From: JAPYWM01 sp964489015
Lineage (GTDB): Bacteria > Bacteroidota > Bacteroidia > SpSt-205
DNA length: 26,887 bases
Assembly: GCA_964489015.1 (NCBI GenBank)
Contig: CAZAXD010000028.1
Span: 1-26,887 of the forward strand
Direction: 5' to 3'
Shown here: positions 9,201-15,347 of the stretch, piece by piece
How the letters are laid out: each line of letters starts with the position of its first letter
How positions within the stretch are numbered: position 1 is the stretch's first letter
Translations under genes and position numbers: made by a program
Notes under the pieces: model-generated
Seen by the model: only the letters and a program-made list of their open reading frames with translations
Database searches by the model: none
Told to the model about the DNA's origin: nothing

Positions 9201-9908
9201 AGCCCGAATGGTCGCCTCATGGTTCGCCTCGTCAATCTGGATGTGAATGACTACGGTTGTACCACCGTGCAGATCGATCGAGCTGGTGCCAGTGCCCAGG
9301 CTCTACGACCCGGCCATACGTCGTCCCAGTATGTGACGGATAAAACCTTTCTCATCCTACCTACCAATAACGCTATCAACCCCTACAACATCACTCTGTA
9401 CTATACGACAGCGGAGGTCAACGGCTGGCAAACGGCCACGGGCAATACCTGGAGCTCGCAGGGCTATGTCGTCAAGACGGATGGCTCGATAGCTTCGGAA
9501 TACACGGCCCCCGCGCCTACCTATGCCCTAAGTGGTGTGACGACAGGTACGATAACAGGTGGGGCGTGGGCCTTCGGAAACTTCTCAACCTTCTCAGGCT
9601 TTGCAGTGGGGGTGCCGCCGCCGCCGCTTTATCGCGTGCCAGAGGAGGTTACGGACGAGTCTCGTCCATTGCCTCTTCTAGTCGAGAGCCCTTGGCGGGA
9701 AGCGTTGCGCGTGCATGTAAAGGAGCCTCTGACCGAACTGCGGCTGTACAACCTATCTGGCGAACTGCTCTGGCGTACGGCGGAGCCGCTTAGGGAAGGA
9801 TGGCATGTATTCCTGTCCGCTCCCTGGCCAGCCGGTCTGTATCTGCTTGAAGCCCTGCCAGCCGATGGCGGCCTACCTCAGCGGGTAAAAATTCTACACC
9901 TACCCTAA
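6231..9908 (+). CDS. Secreted multidomain M43 metalloprotease with T9SS C-terminal sorting domain
   Basis: This 1225-aa protein begins with a signal peptide (MRKNLFLWGKVALSLWGLMSAQ). The M43 (pappalysin/ulilysin-type) catalytic domain spans about residues 60-345, with zinc motif HEVGHWLGLRH at 260-270 and Met-turn 'ENYMDYSDD' (M314). Then come a CARDB/Ig-like segment (about 350-460), a MAM-like jelly-roll beginning 'FEDFEAWSG' (about 465-640), a Calx-beta-like segment (about 660-765) and a second jelly-roll beginning 'FREDFEAGATGW' (about 775-965). The last 80 residues carry 'LRLYNLSGELLW' and 'WPAGLYLLE', typical of a type A T9SS sorting domain, so it should be exported by the type IX system and attached to the surface or released. 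It stands alone, with a hairpin terminator after it. The substrate is not predictable. Confidence 0.9.
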   Translation: MRKNLFLWGKVALSLWGLMSAQSRFIRCYTMEVDSLMRAQYPDWPKMDDYEPILKRRIDQYKTEMAQARTIGQVYRIPVVVHVIHNGEALGSGRNIPDANIQHQIEVLNEDFRRMLGTPGWNNHPRGADVMVEFVLAKRDPSGNPTTGIVRWNCNAQGWTAPPHATGYINSTIKPATQWDPTRYLNIWVCDISGGVLGYAQFPDLSSLLGMPGDGGMGAPACAQAANTDGVVILYGAFGSALKGSTGLSAPYHLGRTTTHEVGHWLGLRHTWGDGGCTVDDYCDDTPVCNGQLYGCNAHPVSQCGNDRMIENYMDYSDDGCMNIFTIDQAVRMRIVLENCPRRRSLITSPALVPPYATDAAIIDLPIPQDLCPGTHNIAAVLRNNGTTNNLTSVPIAYQINGGPWQATTWTGTLAPGSTTNLTLSGLSFTTPGVYNLTVCSNLAGDPDRSEDTVRTTFTVHNGFYPLFEDFEAWSGRAFPASLWRVSNPDGDCVTWRPAHCVGSNGQRTTAMYANLWAYDQTGRRDELYTPLIDLTNAPAGVSLAFDVAYARYDNSSADELRVEISTDCGATWSATPLYQRAGNVLATTANTTLRYIPSAAGQWRTETVSLNAYTGQRIRLRFVTINQYGNNIWIDNVRITHQPFVFFRDTGAVYREELTWPALAGDCRRYTDVTIPVYISAAPSANVTVGVSLATGSTAYAPGDIQILTPTLTFPAGSSASQNLTVRLFDEEAIEADELAALQLSVTSGPATTDPQRRVYRVWIENNDFFPPEVVLFREDFEAGATGWTQVDIVGNSTNRWSRGTQASMGGSYAAYVSSNPTGSPPPHNYSTNATSRVALVSPPISTVGATNLVLAFDVRVAGEYTPAVFNDFGRLFYSTTSATGGFQPLIGCAWPNNTCLLASELPRSYQLYGFPSIRRVYVTLPAAAENQANLWLAWRWDNDADGNGTQPPMAIDNIVLYGRRLPQIENTLTSTSTYFGPYDSVYVYSPNGRLMVRLVNLDVNDYGCTTVQIDRAGASAQALRPGHTSSQYVTDKTFLILPTNNAINPYNITLYYTTAEVNGWQTATGNTWSSQGYVVKTDGSIASEYTAPAPTYALSGVTTGTITGGAWAFGNFSTFSGFAVGVPPPPLYRVPEEVTDESRPLPLLVESPWREALRVHVKEPLTELRLYNLSGELLWRTAEPLREGWHVFLSAPWPAGLYLLEALPADGGLPQRVKILHLP

Positions 9909-9931
9909 ATCTAGCGACTACGCTCGCACTG

Positions 9932-9955
9932 AGGGGGCCTGGGAAAAGGCCCCCT
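9932..9955 (+). terminator. Hairpin terminator after the M43 protease gene
   Basis: A perfect 9-bp stem (AGGGGGCCT with AGGCCCCCT) encloses the 6-nt loop GGGAAA. It lies between the convergent protease and ispD genes. There is no long T tract (TTCTC follows), so it may act on both strands. Confidence 0.7.
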
Positions 9956-9986
9956 TCTCATATCGATTTTCTGGTGAGTAGAAAGC

Positions 9987-10691
9987 TCAGCGGCCTCTAC
10001 TGGCTTGCTGAGCCAAGTGACGCACAAGCCATAGGTCGGTTTCGTACGTGACTTTGAGGCTATAGGGGTGACCGGCTACGAGATGGACCGGTATGCCAGC
10101 GGCTTCTAACCAACTGCCTTCGTCGGTGAAATCCGGGCGACTACTCGGAGGAAACTTGTCCCAAGCTGCAAGCAGCACATCGCCCCGAATCACTTGAGGC
10201 GTCTGGACTTCCCAATATTGCGTTCGATCTAAGTGCTTGGAGCCATGCGGCGTTTGCTGACGAATCGAAAAAGATACAGGCATGGCGCAGACGGCGGTTC
10301 CGTTCTCTGCAGCGGCTGCAAAGGCGCGGGTAATGACGGCGGCAGGCACGAGAGGGCGCGCCGCATCATGAAACGCTACGAGGCTCGTCGGCTCGATTAG
10401 ATTTAGTTTGAGCAGATGCAGAATGGCCTGGGTGGTTGAGTCCTGCCGCTCCGCCCCACCCACTACAAGCGAAAATTGTCTACTGGGTAAAGCTCGCGCC
10501 AAAACCCGCTGCCCCCGCAGAAAGTCTTCGGCTGACACGACTCCCACTACGTGGCCGTCTGGAAACGTAGCTAGAAACGTTTCTGCTGCGTAAGTCAGTA
10601 GGTATTTGGAGCCAATCCGCCGAAACGGCTTGGGTAAGCCACCTAGCCGCTTGCCCCGGCCAGCCCCAAGCTGCACCCAAATGTATTTCAC
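9987..10691 (-). CDS. ispD: 2-C-methyl-D-erythritol 4-phosphate cytidylyltransferase
   Basis: This 234-aa protein has the IspD motif set: the CTP-binding loop 'GAGRGKRLGGLPKPF' (residues 9-23, with K21), 'VVGGAERQDS' (77-86), 'FHDAARPLV' (107-115), 'QTPQ' (163-166), 'FTDEGSWLE' and 'LKVTYETDL' (K213). IspD joins MEP to CMP in the third step of the non-mevalonate isoprenoid pathway in the cytoplasm. The first loop lacks the usual AAG-x-G beginning (here LGAG), a mild divergence. The start is GTG at 10691, overlapping the TGA of the queA-like gene (GTGA), so the two are coupled. No separate promoter is visible. Confidence 0.9.
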   Translation of the reverse strand: MKYIWVQLGAGRGKRLGGLPKPFRRIGSKYLLTYAAETFLATFPDGHVVGVVSAEDFLRGQRVLARALPSRQFSLVVGGAERQDSTTQAILHLLKLNLIEPTSLVAFHDAARPLVPAAVITRAFAAAAENGTAVCAMPVSFSIRQQTPHGSKHLDRTQYWEVQTPQVIRGDVLLAAWDKFPPSSRPDFTDEGSWLEAAGIPVHLVAGHPYSLKVTYETDLWLVRHLAQQASRGR

Positions 10692-11740
10692 AATATCAAA
10701 AGCATGTCGCCGTAACAGCCCCAGAGGTAACCTTCTGCGAGGGCTACCTCGTAAGCTTTGTGCGCCACAGAGTAGCCAGCAAACGTAGCCGTGGCAATAT
10801 ACCCCATGGACTTAGGCATGTGGAACTGCGTAAGCAAAGCCGTGGGGATGTAAATGGGATTGGGAGGATACAAAAAACGAATGGTCCAACTTTCTTTCGT
10901 AGGCTTGAGCTCTTGATAAGCCGTTAGGCTTGATTCGACAGCTCGGAGGACGCTAACCCCTACCGCCAAAATTTGGCGCCCGGCTTTCTTAGCACTATTC
11001 ACTAAGGTGGCGGTTTGCTCAGGGATTTGATACCGCTCGGCGTCCATGGAAAATTTATTCAAGTCTTCTACCTCGATAGTGCGGAAGTTTGGCGCACCGG
11101 TATGCAGGGTGATAGGGATAAACTCTACGCCTTTGACCTCCATCTCCCGAATGAGGAGCCTCGTGAAAGGTAAGCTAGCATCCGGCGCTTGTACGGAGCC
11201 CGCAATGCCATCCCAGACGGGCCGGTACGCGGTGTAATCTCGTGAGTCGTGCTTGCGACGAATGTAGGCCGGAAGAGCCATTTCTCCAAACTCCTCTAAG
11301 AAAAGTCGGAAAGATTCGCCCGGTGGCACCACAAAACGAAGCGCGCGTTCTCGACTCGTGGTATTGTCTACGACCTCGGCCGAAAAGTTGCTATTTTGAA
11401 AGTAGAGCTTATTCCCCACCCGAATCTTACGGGCTGGCTCTACCATCGCATTCCACAAAAACGACTCTTCATCAAGCTCCCGCATGAGTAAAATTTCCAC
11501 GGGAGCTCTTGAGTGCTCCTTGCAAGCCCACAAGCGGCACGGAAAGGGCAAAGAGTTGTTGTATATGACCACATCCCCCTCGCTAAAGAAGGTACTAAGT
11601 TCCCGAAACTGACGGTGCTGGATGGCACCAGTCTGGCGGTCAATGACGAGTAAGCGAACATTATCTCGCGGGTTAGGAGGATATTGGGCGATTTGTTTTT
11701 CGCTTAGCTCGAAAGCATAATCGCTGAGGCGCATGCTCAT
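10688..11740 (-). CDS. Divergent QueA-family protein (SAM:tRNA ribosyltransferase-isomerase-like)
   Basis: This 350-aa protein aligns end to end with QueA: N-terminal 'LSDYAFELSEKQIAQYP', central 'MALPAYIRR', 'LPFTRLLIREMEVKGVEF' and C-terminal 'YGDMLLI'. QueA adds the ribosyl part of SAM to 7-aminomethyl-7-deazaguanine in queuosine synthesis. Many signature residues differ. From memory of the E. coli enzyme, the NNTR block reads NNSLP; the APTAGLHF block reads APDASLPF (about residue 185); HVGAGTF reads HTGAPNF; GTTSVRSLES reads GVSVLRAVES; and TNFHLPESTL reads TQFHMPKSMG. It may be a distinct QueA-like subfamily with another substrate or activity. A second in-frame ATG lies at 11734. It is first in a two-gene unit with ispD. 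Confidence 0.78.
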   Translation of the reverse strand: MSMRLSDYAFELSEKQIAQYPPNPRDNVRLLVIDRQTGAIQHRQFRELSTFFSEGDVVIYNNSLPFPCRLWACKEHSRAPVEILLMRELDEESFLWNAMVEPARKIRVGNKLYFQNSNFSAEVVDNTTSRERALRFVVPPGESFRLFLEEFGEMALPAYIRRKHDSRDYTAYRPVWDGIAGSVQAPDASLPFTRLLIREMEVKGVEFIPITLHTGAPNFRTIEVEDLNKFSMDAERYQIPEQTATLVNSAKKAGRQILAVGVSVLRAVESSLTAYQELKPTKESWTIRFLYPPNPIYIPTALLTQFHMPKSMGYIATATFAGYSVAHKAYEVALAEGYLWGCYGDMLLIL

Positions 11741-11747
11741 TGGGCTG

Positions 11748-11755
11748 CAAAGTTA
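11748..11755 (-). promoter_or_regulatory. -10 box TAACTTTG for the queA-like gene and ispD
   Basis: A perfect TAnnTTTG match ends 7 nt before the ATG at 11740. A TTG (within TTGACA) lies 21 nt upstream as a possible -33 element. It is divergent from the box at 11787-11794. Confidence 0.72.
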
Positions 11756-11786
11756 CGACTGCGGGTAAGGGCTTGTCAAGAGGCTG

Positions 11787-11794
11787 TATCTTTG
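11787..11794 (+). promoter_or_regulatory. -10 box TATCTTTG for the ABC permease gene
   Basis: A perfect TAnnTTTG match ends 3 nt before the ATG at 11798, which puts the expected transcription start at or very near the start codon. The alternative TTG start at 11792 lies inside the box and is rejected. Confidence 0.72.
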
Positions 11795-11797
11795 GGC

Positions 11798-13045
11798 ATG
11801 CTAACAGAGGCTCTGCGGCAGGCGTGGCGCAACCTCACGGCTCATCGCCGCCGCGCGCTTTTGACGCTGCTTTCGATTGCCGTTGGGATATTTAGCATCT
11901 CAGCCGTGCAGATCTTTACGTATTCGATGGAATACTCCATTCGAACCCGTTTTGAGCGATTTGGGATCTCTACGCTGTATGTCCATCACTTTCCTTGGAA
12001 ATTCGATGGAAATGAGGAGTGGGCCAAGTATGCGCGTCGGCCTCGTGTGTCTTTGCGGGACTTGGAGGGCCTGCAAGAGTCTTTGAAAGATGAGGCCTGG
12101 AGTGCATTTCTGTATGCGGTCTTTTTGCAGAAGGTTCGCTATCGCACGCAGACGGCTGACCTTGGGATTCGCGGAGTATCGGCGGATTACGTATATGCGG
12201 CGGTCATGGAACTGCGGGAGGGGCGGCCATTTCGACCGGAGGAGTTACAATGGGGGTTGCCGGTGGCCATCATAGGAGCGGCGGCAGCGCAGACGCTTTT
12301 CGGGCGCGCTTCTCCCCTGGGAGAGCAGGTATGGTATGCTGGGCGGCCCTTTACAGTTATCGGCGTTCTCAAGGCGCAGGGTTTTTTTGGAGACGAGGAT
12401 AGGTCGATGATTGTGCCGCTGCCGCTCCTCATGCGGGTACATAGTCTCTCTTCCTACGGTAATATTGGTAGCGACATGAATATTCTTGTTCGAGCTAAGG
12501 ACCCCGATGCGTTGCCGATAGAGATATTAGAGCAGCGCGTGCGCCAAGCGCTTCGGCACGTGCGTCACCTGCCCCCGCGCATGGAAGACAACTTCGCCAT
12601 CAACCGTCAGGATGCGCTCCTGAGTCAAGTGGACAGCATCTTGCTGTATGTGCGGCTGGTGGGGTGGTTTATTGCGGGGTTTGCGCTGCTCGTAGGGGCA
12701 AGCGGTGTAGCTAATATTTTGTATGTATCGGTGCGGGAAAGGCAAGGGGAGATCGGGATTCAGCGAGCGATGGGAGCGCAGCGCTGGTTTATATTAAGTC
12801 TGTTTTTGACAGAGGGCGTGTACCTGGCAGTGATTGGGGGCGTGGTGGGCGTGGGACTAGCAGGGCTACTCGTGCCAATCGGAAGTCAGGTAACGAGTCA
12901 GATAGGGCTGTCCTTGCAATGGACGGGGCAGGGCGTTTTAGGGGCGGTGTCTTTAGCGGCGGTGATAGGGCTCATGGCTTCGCTGGCGCCGGCTTGGCGG
13001 GCCGCTCGTCTCCACCCCATTGAAGCGATTCGGGCCGGGGCATGA
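11798..13045 (+). CDS. MacB/FtsX-type ABC transporter permease
   Basis: This 415-aa protein has the MacB-like layout: 'LRQAWRNLTAHRRRALLTLL' leading into TM1 (about 20-42), a roughly 240-residue extracytoplasmic domain, then three C-terminal membrane segments (about 284-308, 328-360, 378-398). The C-terminal 'PAWRAARLHPIEAIRAG' is the usual ending of the family. Such permeases work with a separate LolD/MacB-type ATPase in export of lipoproteins, peptides or drugs, or in mechanotransmission; no ATPase partner is in this window, so the role stays open. The TGA overlaps the ATG of the next gene (ATGA), so the glycosyltransferase is co-transcribed. Confidence 0.86.
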   Translation: MLTEALRQAWRNLTAHRRRALLTLLSIAVGIFSISAVQIFTYSMEYSIRTRFERFGISTLYVHHFPWKFDGNEEWAKYARRPRVSLRDLEGLQESLKDEAWSAFLYAVFLQKVRYRTQTADLGIRGVSADYVYAAVMELREGRPFRPEELQWGLPVAIIGAAAAQTLFGRASPLGEQVWYAGRPFTVIGVLKAQGFFGDEDRSMIVPLPLLMRVHSLSSYGNIGSDMNILVRAKDPDALPIEILEQRVRQALRHVRHLPPRMEDNFAINRQDALLSQVDSILLYVRLVGWFIAGFALLVGASGVANILYVSVRERQGEIGIQRAMGAQRWFILSLFLTEGVYLAVIGGVVGVGLAGLLVPIGSQVTSQIGLSLQWTGQGVLGAVSLAAVIGLMASLAPAWRAARLHPIEAIRAGA

Positions 13046-13824
13046 TCGAGCTATCCGTCGTTATCATCACCTACAACGAGGCAAGGCGCTTACCTGCTAC
13101 ACTACAGGCCGCCGAGCGCGTAGCCGATGAGATTATCATCGTGGATAGCGGCTCTACCGATGATACGCAGGCTGTAGCCCTCAGCTTTGAAAAGGTGCGC
13201 TGGTTTACAAGGCCCTTTGATACGTATGGCCAACAAAAAAACTACGCCAATGCGCAAGCCAGTGGGCGTTATATCTTATCCTTAGATGCGGATGAGGTGC
13301 TTTCACCGGCGCTGATGGAAACCATTTTAGCTGAGAAAGGGCGGTGGTCGGCTGAGCTTTACGAGGTTTGTCGGCTACCCTTTTATGCGGGGCGGCCGAT
13401 CTGCATAAGGGGGTGGTATCCGGACTGGAAGGTACGGCTATTTAAGAGAGGCCTCGCCACTTGGGATATGCGTCACGTGCATGAGCGATTAAGATGGCCG
13501 GCTGATGTGCGACCTAAGCGCTTAGCCGGTGAGCTATGGCACTACACCTATGACTCCATTGCGGCCCATTGGCAGCGCACTTACCGATACGGTCAGCTTA
13601 TAGCTTCTGATCGGTTAGCCTCTGGACAAGGGCCCAGACGCCTCGCTAGTGCTATGGCTAAAGCGATCTGGCGCTTTTTCAAGCTTCTCGTTCTACAAGG
13701 GGGGTGGCGTGCTGGTTGGCGAGGCTGGGCTATCGCTTTGCTAGGGGCCTTGGTGTACCCGCTCAGCGCCCTGCTAGCGCATGAAAGGCAAGAATGCCTA
13801 GAAAATCCTCTTAGTCGGCGTTGA
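13042..13824 (+). CDS. Family 2 glycosyltransferase, WaaE/KdtX-like
   Basis: This 260-aa GT-A protein opens with 'LSVVIITYNEARRL', has 'IIIVDSGSTDDT' (residues 31-42) and the metal-binding 'LDADE' (81-85). The short length, the 'RGWYPDWKVRLFKR' block and the hydrophobic C-terminal stretch (WAIALLGALVYPLSALL) match the WaaE/KdtX-like branch, which adds a hexose to the inner core of lipopolysaccharide at the cytoplasmic face of the inner membrane. The donor and acceptor cannot be read from the sequence. It starts inside the stop of the ABC permease gene, so both belong to one unit. Confidence 0.86.
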   Translation: MIELSVVIITYNEARRLPATLQAAERVADEIIIVDSGSTDDTQAVALSFEKVRWFTRPFDTYGQQKNYANAQASGRYILSLDADEVLSPALMETILAEKGRWSAELYEVCRLPFYAGRPICIRGWYPDWKVRLFKRGLATWDMRHVHERLRWPADVRPKRLAGELWHYTYDSIAAHWQRTYRYGQLIASDRLASGQGPRRLASAMAKAIWRFFKLLVLQGGWRAGWRGWAIALLGALVYPLSALLAHERQECLENPLSRR

Positions 13825-13872
13825 TGTTAAGGAACTCTTTGGGGGCTCTTGCTCTGAATGAATATTATGCTT

Positions 13873-13880
13873 TAGCTTTG
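13873..13880 (+). promoter_or_regulatory. -10 box TAGCTTTG for the beta-barrel gene
   Basis: A perfect TAnnTTTG match ends 7 nt before the ATG at 13888, with a TTG at 13849-13851 (21-nt spacing) as a possible -33 element. Confidence 0.7.
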
Positions 13881-13887
13881 CACCGCT

Positions 13888-14589
13888 ATGCGAAGCTTTT
13901 ACGTAATCGCAAGCCTCCTTCTCATTGGAGGCGTCTGCGCGCAAAAGCCCACAGGTGGTACGATCACCGCTGAAGTTGGCCTGCAAGGAGCCATTCAAAA
14001 CATTCAAATTAGCCCGATTGGTGGGGCACGGGTCCGTTATTTTCTCGGTGACAAACTAGCCGCTCGGCTGGGACTTAATGTGATGAGTCTCAGTGAGCGG
14101 GCTAAGGATTATGAAAATCCTGATGGTACGGGAGCAGTAGGTGAAGAAAAAAGCTCCTACTTCTTCTTCGGCTTTCAGCCGGGGGTAGAGTATCACTTTG
14201 CTGGTGGGGAAAAGCTCTCTACCTTTGCTGGGGCTCAGCTTATCTTAGGATTAGCTTCGGCTAAGACCGAGCGTACCAATTATGCGAGCGGTGCTTATGT
14301 GTCTAACTTCTCTCAGACCGTTGACGGTCTCTCTCAAATTGGATCCACTACCTATCAAGCGGGTACTGCCTTTGGGTTCGGCCTTTACTCTGGCTTTGAC
14401 TGGTACTTCACTGAGAAAGTTTACCTCGGTATTGAATGGGGCCTCAACTTCATCAGCAGCCGGGATAAAGACGTGACTACCACGACGAGCGCGGGGGGGA
14501 CCACTACGATCATCAAGCAAGCTGCTGGCGGCTCTAGCGATTTATCCGTCACCACGGTGGGGATTCTCCGCTTAGGGTATCAATTCTAA
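13888..14589 (+). CDS. Outer-membrane beta-barrel protein
   Basis: This 233-aa protein has a signal peptide (MRSFYVIASLLLIGGVCAQ, cleavage probably after A18). It then shows alternating amphipathic strands such as 'ARVRYFLGDKLAARLGLNV', 'SYFFFGFQPGVEYHF' and 'VYLGIEWGLNFISS'. It ends in 'LRLGYQF', with the terminal Phe typical of BAM-inserted barrels. The size fits an eight-stranded OmpW/OmpA-type barrel; loops rich in Thr, Ser and Gly occur near residues 195-220. No OmpA-type peptidoglycan domain is present. The specific function is unknown. It stands alone between its own promoter and a strong hairpin. Confidence 0.82.
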   Translation: MRSFYVIASLLLIGGVCAQKPTGGTITAEVGLQGAIQNIQISPIGGARVRYFLGDKLAARLGLNVMSLSERAKDYENPDGTGAVGEEKSSYFFFGFQPGVEYHFAGGEKLSTFAGAQLILGLASAKTERTNYASGAYVSNFSQTVDGLSQIGSTTYQAGTAFGFGLYSGFDWYFTEKVYLGIEWGLNFISSRDKDVTTTTSAGGTTTIIKQAAGGSSDLSVTTVGILRLGYQF

Positions 14590-14612
14590 CGTAGTATCCA
14601 TTTAGCTCTAAG

Positions 14613-14646
14613 CTATGGGGGGGCAGTTCCAACTGCCCCCCCATAG
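14613..14646 (+). terminator. Long perfect hairpin after the beta-barrel gene
   Basis: The arms 14613-14628 and 14631-14646 are perfect inverted repeats (16 bp around CC; sterically about 14 bp with a 6-nt loop) containing G7 and C7 runs. No T tract follows (ACGTTTAAGG), so it may act as a 3' stabiliser as well as a terminator. Confidence 0.7.
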
Positions 14647-14705
14647 ACGTTTAAGGCTAGTGGTCAGGCAAAACTTTTCTTGTCATTTTTAATTGAAATA
14701 TTCCT

Positions 14706-14713
14706 TACCTTTG
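14706..14713 (+). promoter_or_regulatory. -10 box TACCTTTG for the oxidase cluster
   Basis: A perfect TAnnTTTG match lies in AT-rich DNA, 16 nt before the ATG at 14730. A Shine-Dalgarno-like GGGAGG (14719-14724) with 5-nt spacing sits between box and start, unlike most genes here. Confidence 0.72.
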
Positions 14714-14729
14714 TAGTAGGGAGGTGCGT

Positions 14730-14867
14730 ATGGAACCGACTCGTGATTTGCAGCTGGTAGACGAGGCCTTCGTGCCTTGGGGTAGTTTCGCCTTTTTTGG
14801 GGCTTTGATAGTATTAGCCGTCTTAATCTGGCTTGGAATCTACTTACTGATGCTAGCTCGCGGCTAA
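14730..14867 (+). CDS. ba3-type cytochrome c oxidase subunit IIa
   Basis: This 45-aa protein consists of a short N-terminal tail and one membrane helix (about residues 17-42) and ends 'YLLMLARG'. The 'PWGSFAFFGALIVLAVLIW' stretch matches the pattern of the small subunit IIa that packs beside subunits I and II in ba3-type oxidases, where it replaces one membrane helix missing from the short subunit II. The Shine-Dalgarno GGGAGG and the position directly before subunit II support it. It is easily missed because of its length. The family call is from pattern and context. Confidence 0.82.
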   Translation: MEPTRDLQLVDEAFVPWGSFAFFGALIVLAVLIWLGIYLLMLARG

Positions 14868-14887
14868 ATCAAAAAGAAAACTCAACT

Positions 14888-15328
14888 ATGGACAGGGCAG
14901 AAAAAATTGTTTTAGGTTTCTCGGTAGGGCTCATGGGGGCTTTTTTTGTAGCGCTCCTGCTGGCGGCCAAGGTTGCTCGTATCGATGTGCCACCTTGTTT
15001 GCCGTCAGATGTCAAGCCTTTCACCACCGGCAAGGTGGACACGCTACCGGATGGCAGCCGGCGCTTATATGTCGTAGCCCGCATGTGGCGCTTTGAGCCG
15101 GAGGTGGTTGAGGTCCCAGTGGGCAAACCCGTCGACGTTTTCCTAAGCGCTGCTGATGCCACGCATGGCTTTTACCTCAGCTGGAGTAATGCCAACCTCA
15201 TGGCTATTCCAGGCGCCGTCAATGCTTACAGCTTTCGCCTGGATAAGCCTGGCGTTTATCCCATTATTTGCCATGAATACTGCGGCGCTGCTCATCAAAA
15301 CATGGTAGCCTATATCGTTGCCAAGTGA
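14888..15328 (+). CDS. ba3-type cytochrome c oxidase subunit II (CuA)
   Basis: This 146-aa subunit has one N-terminal membrane helix (residues 8-28) and a periplasmic cupredoxin domain. All CuA ligands are present: H93 in 'ATHGF', then C128, E130 (backbone), C132, H136 and M139 in 'CHEYCGAAHQNM'. It receives electrons from a cytochrome c and passes them to subunit I. The single helix and short length are those of the B-type (ba3) family; A-type subunit II is longer with two helices. It lies 20 nt after subunit IIa and 19 nt before subunit I. Confidence 0.93.
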   Translation: MDRAEKIVLGFSVGLMGAFFVALLLAAKVARIDVPPCLPSDVKPFTTGKVDTLPDGSRRLYVVARMWRFEPEVVEVPVGKPVDVFLSAADATHGFYLSWSNANLMAIPGAVNAYSFRLDKPGVYPIICHEYCGAAHQNMVAYIVAK

Positions 15329-15347
15329 CTAATCAAATCGTTCTCCT

